Shown in pieces: positions 40,100-46,544 of a stretch of 46,544 nt of DNA; position 1 is the first letter of the stretch, and the number at the start of each line of letters is the position of its first letter. The notes under the pieces are model-generated. The model made no database searches and was not told the DNA's origin. It worked only from the letters and a program-made list of their open reading frames with translations. Source of the DNA: an uncultured Lachnospiraceae bacterium (GTDB taxonomy: Bacteria; Bacillota; Clostridia; Lachnospirales; Lachnospiraceae); NCBI GenBank assembly GCA_947650005.1, contig CANSTU010000018.1, forward strand, positions 1 through 46,544, given 5' to 3'. The translations under genes and the position numbers were made by a program.

Positions 40100-40879
40100 C
40101 CTGAACTCTTCTTTCGTCTGTTCAAACATCCACTGCATATAAGGAATATCTTTCGATGTTCCCTTTAAGATCGAGCGGTATCTTTTCTCGTGATTCTCAT
40201 GATCCAGGACAAATTGATCTTTTGTGAAAACTTTCGTCCCTCTCTGCTCTCTTTCATATTTAATCTTCATAAATAGGATCTTGCTGATTTCATCAAAAGC
40301 CGCCTCGGGCGAAAGTTTATCGTTGTTGCGGATAATGTTATGGCAGATTCTTAACGTCTTGGTAAATTCTTCGCGGGTGAATGTTTTGGTCTTATTTAAC
40401 AGTTCTTTTATCTTTTTTTCGCTCTCCGCTTCGGAAGCGGTGGGAAGCCAGACCACCTCAACCAGATTTTGTGGAAGATGATCCTTATCCACATTAAAAT
40501 ATTTCGTTTCTTTCTCGTTTGTCGTCACGAAAAAGCTCGCTCCGGCCCAAGATGCGTAATTGAAGCCTTGATAATAGTCTTCTTCGTGAATGCGGACGTT
40601 TTCCGCCTTGCACTCCACGACGATAAAGGCGTTCCTGTTCTCTAATTTATCCTGCTCGCTTTTCCATATGACGATGTCCGCCCTCGCAGCGCCTTTGCCG
40701 CGGTGTGAATTCGTAACTTTTAATTCCTGCGCCATCTGCGACAGCGTATAACCGTATTCATTCACCAATTTAACAATAAAGTTTTGACGTACCTTTTCTT
40801 CCGGCGTAGAAATATACCATTCGTTTTTTAACGGGCAGAAAATCTTCCTATCTTTTTCCCGGATTGTCATTTCGCTCAT
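40097..40879 (-). CDS. HSDR_N-like nuclease-fold segment (5' part of amber-split type I gene)
   Basis: The 260-residue segment resembles the type I restriction HSDR_N domain. The core is ARADIVIWKSEQ followed by AFIVVECKAE, the D...E-x-K of PD-(D/E)XK nucleases, then a helical region SPEAAFDEISKILFMKIKYERE that normally leads into the HsdM methyltransferase. GGAGG lies 8 nt before the ATG. The frame ends at TAG (40097-40099) with methyltransferase sequence continuing directly behind it. As it stands the protein would be a free nuclease-like domain. It starts 39 nt after the AlkC-like gene. Confidence 0.85.
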   Translation of the reverse strand: MSEMTIREKDRKIFCPLKNEWYISTPEEKVRQNFIVKLVNEYGYTLSQMAQELKVTNSHRGKGAARADIVIWKSEQDKLENRNAFIVVECKAENVRIHEEDYYQGFNYASWAGASFFVTTNEKETKYFNVDKDHLPQNLVEVVWLPTASEAESEKKIKELLNKTKTFTREEFTKTLRICHNIIRNNDKLSPEAAFDEISKILFMKIKYEREQRGTKVFTKDQFVLDHENHEKRYRSILKGTSKDIPYMQWMFEQTKEEFR

Positions 40880-40918
40880 CTATCTATCCTCCATGCAGGA
40901 TTCCCCAGCTTTGCCTTT

Positions 40919-41647
40919 TTATTTCTGATTTCTCATCCCATGTTTGATGATCCATTCCTGGGCTTTGCTTTCTTTGGTCCTTTTCCATTGAGAGATGATA
41001 AAATCCGCCTTTTCCGGGGCTTCCTTGTATAAATCGTTCAGATTATTTCCCACGCTTTTTTGGACAAACCTTTCCGGATCGTCTTTTAGGTTTGTGAGGA
41101 TAACCGTATATCTGTCAAATTCCTCCAATGCGACAAATATTTTTTTAGACCAGGGCAACCGTATTCTGACGCCTTCGCTCGCAAGCCGCCGAACGTGCAC
41201 ATTCTCATCCCCCGTCCATGTTATCAGCTCATCCATTACCTCTTTTGGATGTTCCCTCAGTAAAGGCCGGATCGCGTATTCTCCGGTAAATCTTTTCGTC
41301 AATTCTTTTAAAAAGGAAAGGGATAAACGCCAGTTTTCGTTTCCGTGGCGTTCCACATACCTGCCGATGGGCCACAGCCACCATCCCAAACGAAACATGC
41401 CTTCAGGCTGTGTCAATTCCGGTCCCAGCAGCCGAAAAAATGATTCTATCTTTTCTGAGTAATCAAAGGGCATCCATTCTTCCATCGCATCCACAATGCA
41501 GTCCAACCGCGGAAATAGTTCTTTCTCATCGAGTTTACCTATGATAGCCTGAGAAAAATTTTTTCCATCAAAGCCTGGCATTACGGAACCGATTCTTTGG
41601 GAAAGATCCGAAATGTAAACGTCATCATAGTAGTCTTTGTATTTCAA
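40919..41647 (-). CDS. AlkC-like DNA alkylation repair protein (HEAT-repeat)
   Basis: The 242-residue protein resembles AlkC/AlkD-type DNA glycosylases built of HEAT-like repeats. Recognisable parts are WPIGRYVERHGNENW, LTKRFTGEYAIRPLLREHP, HVRRLASEGVRIRLPW and DDPERFVQKSVGNNLNDL. Members remove 3-methyladenine-type lesions. The start is taken as TTG at 41647, seven nt after AGGAGGAGGG; the ATG-started frame at 41761 would overlap mcrC. It sits between mcrC and the type I system with gaps of about 40 nt on both sides, so it is probably part of the island's transcript. A link between base-lesion recognition and defence is possible but unproved. Confidence 0.8.
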   Translation of the reverse strand: MKYKDYYDDVYISDLSQRIGSVMPGFDGKNFSQAIIGKLDEKELFPRLDCIVDAMEEWMPFDYSEKIESFFRLLGPELTQPEGMFRLGWWLWPIGRYVERHGNENWRLSLSFLKELTKRFTGEYAIRPLLREHPKEVMDELITWTGDENVHVRRLASEGVRIRLPWSKKIFVALEEFDRYTVILTNLKDDPERFVQKSVGNNLNDLYKEAPEKADFIISQWKRTKESKAQEWIIKHGMRNQK

Positions 41648-41690
41648 ATTTGTTCCCTCCTCCTGATCGCCGTATTTATATCCACATCCA

Positions 41691-42773
41691 TCAGGATACT
41701 TCCTGTTCCGCATCCGCGTTTCCAAAATGTACCGAAACGATCCGGTCGAGCTGGGATGCAATCTCCGAAAACTTCCTGTTTAAATCCAGCGTATGGACCC
41801 CGATCTGATTGCCGCTCATCTGATACGTGTTATCCGGCTGTATTTCTTCATCCGTCCGCGCATAAAGGAGCATCCCCGACACCCTGTGCGGCCTATCGCC
41901 AAAGGATGCCTCCTTATTCTTCACATAGGTAAAAATCTGATACAGATGCGCTGAACGCAGGGAATTGACATCGTAATGGGACTGCATTGTGTTGGTGTAA
42001 TACTTCGCATCGATAATCAGCACCCGATCGCCCGCCTGATTCGCCAGCATAATGTCGCTGCGCATGGTCGGAAGCATCGTCCGGTATCCGTCGTCCACCA
42101 CCCAAGGGATCTGCGGCGCACTGGCATTGACCTCCGGATGCTCCCTGGAATAATATTCGAGGATGAACTTCTCATATAAGCGGTTCATCTGGTCTGGCTT
42201 GATAAACGATGCAAGCCGGTATTCCCCCTTGTCCGTAGTCAGAAGCATTCCCTCCAATACCAGCTGGCAGAGGCCAAGGAGCATCCGATAGGTATTGTTA
42301 TTCCTTTGAAAACGGATGGATGGCCATCGGATCGCGGATGGCTCAATCGTATCCACATTGGAGAAAAACAGCATTTCTTTCTTTAGATCCGACTTGTTTT
42401 CCGGCTTTACCTGGCTTTGGCGCAGAAGCAGCATGACCGTTGTTTTGAGAATCTGATTGAATAGATTATTCTCCGAAAGCTCATCGAACTCACAGGTCAG
42501 GACGCGCCTCCTCGCCAGCCTGTTCCGAATCGTTCCGGGCATATCGATCTTGCCTCGCATGGATACGACATCTTCCTTGCAGCCGATGTATTCCCGGTAT
42601 AAGCCCTGCTTCAGCTGACGGCCGATGCCCTTTGAAAGAAGGGCGGCGAAAAGATTGTGGATATGATCAAACTCCTCTTTTTCGACATCCTCGTATCCAC
42701 CCTGATTCAGCGGCATAAAGGCATAGGAGAGCATATAATAGATGTTTTTTATGAAGATGCTCTTATCCTTCAT
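41691..42773 (-). CDS. mcrC: McrC nuclease subunit of a McrBC modification-dependent restriction system
   Basis: The 360-residue protein has the McrC N terminus FIKNIYYMLSYAF and the PD-(D/E)XK core as MRSDIMLANQAGDRVLIIDAKYY, with D and D-x-K. It cleaves DNA when driven by McrB GTPase. The start at 42773 gives an ATGA overlap with the mcrB stop, typical for this pair; a longer open frame lies inside mcrB. Both genes look intact. Confidence 0.92.
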   Translation of the reverse strand: MKDKSIFIKNIYYMLSYAFMPLNQGGYEDVEKEEFDHIHNLFAALLSKGIGRQLKQGLYREYIGCKEDVVSMRGKIDMPGTIRNRLARRRVLTCEFDELSENNLFNQILKTTVMLLLRQSQVKPENKSDLKKEMLFFSNVDTIEPSAIRWPSIRFQRNNNTYRMLLGLCQLVLEGMLLTTDKGEYRLASFIKPDQMNRLYEKFILEYYSREHPEVNASAPQIPWVVDDGYRTMLPTMRSDIMLANQAGDRVLIIDAKYYTNTMQSHYDVNSLRSAHLYQIFTYVKNKEASFGDRPHRVSGMLLYARTDEEIQPDNTYQMSGNQIGVHTLDLNRKFSEIASQLDRIVSVHFGNADAEQEVS

Positions 42774-45169
42774 CCTTGAAACACCCCATGCAGGATGTTT
42801 TCCCAACGCTGGAATCTGTCCTCATCATCAAACCAATACTCGGAGAGCATCGGGAGAATGTCATAATCCACGACCTCGCGGAGCCATTCATCCGTGCATA
42901 CGTCCCTTTCGCAAAAATAGCTGTGACCGATACAAAAGCCCTTGCCCAGGGACTTGTCCCCCGCAATCTCCACGTTGAGTTCCTTTATCCTGGCAATCAG
43001 TTCATGGAAGGTCTCGCTGTTCAGCCCATTTTGATACCGGATGAAGCCCTCTGAATCGAATCCCGGCTCCATATTGAAGAAACCGAAACGCCTCCGCAGA
43101 GCATAGTCAATCAGGGCAAGGCTGCGGTCAGCAGTATTCATCATACCGATGAGATACAGATTGGACGGCACGAAGAAGGTCATCCCATTGTACGCGAGGG
43201 TGACTTTCGTGTCCCTGTAGCCGCGCTCAATCAGCATGAGCAGCTCGCCGAAAATCTTGCTCAAATTTCCGCGGTTAATCTCGTCAATGATAAAGAAATA
43301 ATCCTTATCCGGATGGTTGGATGCTTTCTGGCAGAAACGATAAAACACTCCCGCCTTCAGTTCAAAGCCGTCCTCCACGGGTTTGTAGCCCATCATGAAA
43401 TCCTCATAGGAATAGTTCTGATGGAATTGCACGAATTCAATGCGGCTGTCGTCTTTTTCCTCCATCATGGAATAGGCCAGACGCTTTGCCGCGAACGTCT
43501 TTCCAACACCCGGCGCGCCCTGCAGGATAATGTTTTTCTTATTCCGAAGGACTGCCGCAAGCGCATCATAATGTTCTTCGGCCATATAAACTTGCGCAAG
43601 AAAATCCTCCTTGCCGTAACCATCAATAACAGCTTCCATCTGGATAGGATTCTCATCCCGGATCATATCCAGGATGAAGTCGAACTCGCCTCTGGTCAGC
43701 TTGAAAAGGCTGCCGTTTGGATTGACGAAGAATTCCATCTTTTCTAATTCCGGACAGCTCCTCACCCTCTGATAATCGATCGGGTAAGCGAGCCCCTCGA
43801 CCTTCTCAAAGAATATCTTTTCGCCGTCCTGCTCCGCACAGATCCTGCCAAGCGCCACAATCTGTTTGACCGGATTGGATTCGTAGCCGATTACCATATC
43901 CCCAGCTTTGGCATCCAGGAAGTTCTGAAAGATGCGGCGTTTGTTTCCATTGTCGTTATATAAAGTATAGGCCTGTGCTTCTCCCACAGCCATATTGGAA
44001 TAGCTCCAGATTTTCGGATTGGCGTTCAGCCACCAATAGCCGCGGTCCTCTTCGCCGGGAGCCGCATGGGCATATAGTTCCACGCTTGAAAGGTCAAACT
44101 GGCCGAGAGCCTCCAAAAGCTCATCCCTGATTTTCCATGTAAATACGCCTTCCTCGTCCTTACCTGCTTCTCTTCCAATAAAAAGGATAGGCCACCAGCA
44201 TTCCTCACCCGGATAGATCTCAACTGCGGTCAGTCCTGCCTTGTCAGCAACTCTCTTAGCCAGAGATGATGCGCCGGAAAGATAGAAATTCTTTGTCTCG
44301 CCATATTTCACGGCAAGCTGTGTACAAGTGGCTGCTCCGCCGTAGTCCTTCATGCGCTTCATAATTTCGAGACTTCCGGTATTAAATACCGAATCATCAC
44401 CGAGAAGTCCGAACCAGCCAGCCGCCGTAAGACCCGGATCATAATCTGCCGGTATCCATTCTGACTCAGAACTTGTGCCCGTGCCTCGCTGTGAATAGTA
44501 GCGGCTGATGTAAAAGCCCACATCAAAGGTCAATGTCCGCAGCTGCGGATCAGGATAGCAGGAATCCGTCAACTGGCTCTCAAAGAGATCTACAAGCTCC
44601 GTATCTGTCGCAAGCTCCTCGCGGATCTCGTCATAGAACTTATAGAAGCTGCGGATATTGTCCGCATAGGCTCCCTTCTTAAATCGGTAGCCGCTTTCCA
44701 GCTCGTCCGCTACGGATTTAATCTCGCCAAATTTATAGATGTAATATTTGTCCGGATAGCGCAGCCAGAGATAGGTGGTAATCGCATTCTCATATTGATA
44801 ATGCTGGCCTGCTCCGTTTCCATATTTCTCAAGCAGGACGGCGGACTGCATTTTGAATTTCTCGATGCGCCCGTACACGTCCTTGCTCTCGTCGTAGAGG
44901 TCAATATACATCGCCCTGACTTCTTCCGGAGCGTTTTGGGCAAATCCCATGATCATTTTGGCCGGAAAATTATTCAGGGATGCCAGCAGATTATAGGTCT
45001 TGGCAAGAGATCGGCTTAGCATGTCTGCGAAATCGGCTATGTTCACGTCCCAATTGTCTTGGAAACATTTTACTGCTTCCCATTTATACTTTTCGTTTCC
45101 CCATTGTGTGGGGATGAAGTCTTTTTTGTATTGGGTTAGTACGTCTTTTAGACGGAATTTGTTGAACAT
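42770..45169 (-). CDS. mcrB: McrB AAA+ GTPase with EVE modified-base-reading domain
   Basis: The 799-residue protein has a long N-terminal region, an EVE-type domain at about residues 376-470 (YWWLNANPKIWSYSN, AGDMVIGYESNP, IVALGRI), and a C-terminal AAA+ motor. Walker A is GAPGVGKT with K557, Walker B is FFIIDEINRGNLSK, and the McrB GTP-binding signature is MNTADRS. EVE domains bind modified cytosines, so this reader probably selects methylated or hydroxymethylated phage DNA. The region before the EVE domain (TAAGWFGLLGDDSVFNTGSLEIMKRM) resembles another winged-helix module. AGGAGG precedes the ATG. It is the first gene of the island, next to the nested hairpins at 45259-45374. Confidence 0.92.
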   Translation of the reverse strand: MFNKFRLKDVLTQYKKDFIPTQWGNEKYKWEAVKCFQDNWDVNIADFADMLSRSLAKTYNLLASLNNFPAKMIMGFAQNAPEEVRAMYIDLYDESKDVYGRIEKFKMQSAVLLEKYGNGAGQHYQYENAITTYLWLRYPDKYYIYKFGEIKSVADELESGYRFKKGAYADNIRSFYKFYDEIREELATDTELVDLFESQLTDSCYPDPQLRTLTFDVGFYISRYYSQRGTGTSSESEWIPADYDPGLTAAGWFGLLGDDSVFNTGSLEIMKRMKDYGGAATCTQLAVKYGETKNFYLSGASSLAKRVADKAGLTAVEIYPGEECWWPILFIGREAGKDEEGVFTWKIRDELLEALGQFDLSSVELYAHAAPGEEDRGYWWLNANPKIWSYSNMAVGEAQAYTLYNDNGNKRRIFQNFLDAKAGDMVIGYESNPVKQIVALGRICAEQDGEKIFFEKVEGLAYPIDYQRVRSCPELEKMEFFVNPNGSLFKLTRGEFDFILDMIRDENPIQMEAVIDGYGKEDFLAQVYMAEEHYDALAAVLRNKKNIILQGAPGVGKTFAAKRLAYSMMEEKDDSRIEFVQFHQNYSYEDFMMGYKPVEDGFELKAGVFYRFCQKASNHPDKDYFFIIDEINRGNLSKIFGELLMLIERGYRDTKVTLAYNGMTFFVPSNLYLIGMMNTADRSLALIDYALRRRFGFFNMEPGFDSEGFIRYQNGLNSETFHELIARIKELNVEIAGDKSLGKGFCIGHSYFCERDVCTDEWLREVVDYDILPMLSEYWFDDEDRFQRWENILHGVFQG

Positions 45170-45258
45170 ACTTTGTCCTCCTATGGGGCGCGGGTGTTCG
45201 TATTGGGGGGGGATGCATTTGGGAGTATTATTTGGGTAAGTGTTTGATCATGCTGGGG

Positions 45259-45374
45259 GGGCAGAGACCCGAAAAAACTGCGTTTTTTCGGGTTCGCTTC
45301 GCTCGTCAAATAGGTAAAGACGCATCTGCTCGAGCAAGCTCGGCAGATGCGTCTTTACCTATTTGACTCTGCCC
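45259..45374. repeat. Nested hairpin cluster at the island edge
   Basis: GGGCAGA (45259) and TCTGCCC (45368) enclose two hairpins. The first has 11-bp arms, ACCCGAAAAAA and TTTTTTCGGGT (45267-45293). The second has perfect 25-bp arms (45305-45329 and 45343-45367) around a 13-nt loop that is itself CGAGC/GCTCG. The first has a U-run inside its stem and can end transcription in both directions. The rest may be a transfer scar, a replication or recombination site, or an RNA. Confidence 0.75.
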
Positions 45375-45889
45375 TTAACGGACATTATATCACAAAACCA
45401 TCTATTTTCGTATATCCAATTTTCTCTGTACTGGGCGGCTTTCTGGCGCTGAATTTCTTCCGTTTTTCTATTCCTCTATGATCACGCGCATCTGCTGGCT
45501 CTCTTTTCAGTGGTTTAGTTCTTTAATGCTCCCCGTCCATTCCGAGTCGGATACACTGGTTGGTTCGTTTTTACTTCTTTTAATTCTTCTGTATCATTTC
45601 TCAAATCCGATATTGGTTTCATATTCGGCATAGTCATCATTTCCTCTTCATTCATTCTATGGAATCTCCCTCACACCTATATCCTTTTTTGAATGTCACA
45701 AACAAGATAGATTTTATAGATAGCGGAATGATATAATCTGAATGTGCATATATCCTTATGTTTGTTCAAATTCCATTCATAACTATACTATCTTTAGAAT
45801 TAAAAGGCCCTGTTTTATCCAACTCTACCGTTGGTAGGTGTCCATTTTTATGCCGGATTTATATAATTTACTGCAAGCAGGAGGGCTGA
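45375..45889. other. AT-rich gap before the XRE-ABC gene
   Basis: This 515-nt stretch is clearly richer in A+T than the rest. It contains the antitoxin remnant at 45515-45655, TATAAT boxes at 45734-45739 and 45862-45867 that could serve the plus-strand gene, and a small CTACC/GGTAG hairpin near 45825. No other gene was found. Confidence 0.5.
45515..45655 (-). pseudogene. Truncated Phd/YefM-type antitoxin
   Basis: A 46-residue frame on the minus strand reads MPNMKPISDLRNDTEELKEV and then NQPVYPTRNGRG, the N-terminal DNA-binding pattern of Phd/YefM antitoxins. After NGRG the expected RYAIVD continuation is lost and a stop follows, so the dimer and toxin-binding part is missing. No toxin gene is adjacent. 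It looks like the relic of a toxin-antitoxin pair, a common passenger of mobile DNA. Confidence 0.65.
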
Positions 45890-46544
45890 ATGATGAATCA
45901 AATTAAGATTGGAGCTTTTATTTCCGAACGCCGGAAAGCAAAAGGCTGGACGCAAAGCCAGTTAGCAGAGAAACTGGAAATAACCGATAAGGCTATCTCA
46001 AAATGGGAAACTGGACGGTCTATGCCGGATTTATCTTTGTTTATTCCTTTATGTACTCTTTTAAACGTTACTTTGAACGAACTATTTGCGGGTGAGTGCA
46101 TTGCAGAAGAAAAGTTGAAGGAAAAAGCAGATGAGGTACTTATGGACGTAATTACAAATTGGTTAGGACACGATAAATGGGAACCAAAAGAAAATGATAC
46201 AGCGCCCCAAAATGTTTTAGAAGTTGAAAACGTTTCCAAGCTCTATGAAACAGAAAATGATTCCGTATTAGCTGTAAATGACGTGAGTTTTCAGATACCG
46301 CACGGTAGCTTTGTTGGAATTATGGGGGCATCCGGTTCTGGGAAAACAACATTGCTTCATTTAATAGCCACAATAGATAAGCCGACAAATGGGACAATAC
46401 GAATAAGCGGGCAGAATATCGTGGATATACCAGACGAAGCTACCGCAGAATTTCGCCGCAGACATTTAGGCTTTGTTTTCCAAGAATATAATTTACTTGA
46501 AACTTTGACTATCTATGAAAATATTGCGCTTGCTTTGACAATTA
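45890..46544 (+). CDS. XRE helix-turn-helix fused to ABC transporter ATPase (partial)
   Basis: The frame is open to the window end (218 codons). Residues 1-70 form a Cro/C1-type helix-turn-helix, with ERRKAKGWTQSQLAEKLEIT and AISKWETGRSMPDL. From about residue 107 an ABC ATPase of the lipoprotein/antimicrobial-peptide exporter type begins: Walker A MGASGSGKTTLLHL and Q-loop FVFQEYNLLETLTI are seen; the signature and Walker B lie beyond the edge. The two parts are one continuous frame with no stop. AGGAGG lies five nt before the first ATG and eight before the second. Such a fusion could sense and export a peptide antibiotic. Base composition is much richer in A+T than the island, which suggests separate transfer. 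Confidence 0.85.
   Translation, partial: MMNQIKIGAFISERRKAKGWTQSQLAEKLEITDKAISKWETGRSMPDLSLFIPLCTLLNVTLNELFAGECIAEEKLKEKADEVLMDVITNWLGHDKWEPKENDTAPQNVLEVENVSKLYETENDSVLAVNDVSFQIPHGSFVGIMGASGSGKTTLLHLIATIDKPTNGTIRISGQNIVDIPDEATAEFRRRHLGFVFQEYNLLETLTIYENIALALTI

Noticed and set aside
38582-40879. Treating the two halves of the type I gene as two normal adjacent genes
   Set aside because: The frame is continuous through a lone TAG, and the second half has no convincing ribosome site.
40919-41761. ATG start at 41761 for the AlkC-like gene
   Set aside because: It overlaps mcrC and lacks a ribosome site; TTG at 41647 has AGGAGGAGGG at proper distance.
45898-46239. A 113-codon minus-strand open frame at the right edge
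   Set aside because: It is antisense to the clear XRE-ABC reading frame, which has a strong ribosome site.

Overview
The window looks like a chromosomal stretch from a gut Firmicute, most likely a Lachnospiraceae-type Clostridia. This is inferred from strong AGGAGG ribosome sites, sigma-A promoters with 17-nt spacers, sugar ABC transporters lacking their own ATPase, a gut-type beta-glucuronidase, many serine esterases and a moderate GC content. No rRNA, tRNA, CRISPR array or complete insertion sequence was seen.

Region 1 (1-9.6 kb): endonuclease IV, a NagZ-like GH3 hydrolase, a HAD hydrolase and a GH2 beta-glucuronidase lie on the minus strand, with an AraC regulator diverging from the glucuronidase. 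A YyaL/DUF255 thioredoxin-fold protein follows. Region 2 (9.9-22.2 kb): a minus-strand operon encodes a family-1 sugar-binding lipoprotein, two permeases, a double alpha/beta-hydrolase esterase, a type-B carboxylesterase and a CE1-like esterase whose nucleophile serine is alanine. Next come a MATE exporter, an MFS transporter and a LacI regulator. The same operator core (TTTCGTTTTAG) sits at the transcription start of the binding-protein operon, of the MFS gene and of lacI, so these appear to be one LacI regulon.

Region 3 (22.3-27 kb): a plus-strand operon with a perfect palindromic MarR-type operator encodes two family-VIII-like serine hydrolases, a GH51 arabinofuranosidase and a MarR regulator that seems to start at AUC. 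Regions 1-3 together read as a catabolic locus for acylated, glucuronylated or arabinosylated plant glycosides; this is inference. Region 4 (27-30.5 kb): a ferredoxin-fused aldo/keto reductase, an orphan amino-acid-binding lipoprotein and a Cys/Met-metabolism PLP enzyme.

Region 5 (30.6-45.2 kb): a minus-strand defence island. In order of transcription it holds McrB with an EVE domain, McrC, an AlkC-like protein, a type I R-M pair (HSDR_N-HsdM fusion broken by one amber codon, then HsdS), and a separately promoted cassette: DUF3788, a methyltransferase fragment without NPPY, an Eco57I-type methyltransferase, a GIY-YIG/SF2 helicase and a PD-(D/E)XK protein. That cassette is the best candidate for an undescribed system. 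Region 6 (45.2-46.5 kb) is AT-rich: strong nested hairpins, a decayed Phd/YefM antitoxin, and the start of an XRE-ABC ATPase fusion cut by the window end.

Two non-coding themes stand out. One is a repeated leader element that carries the ribosome-binding site and a complementary CUCC segment, at four loci. The other is a set of long nested intergenic hairpins, the largest a ~255-bp inverted repeat between the two sugar permease genes.
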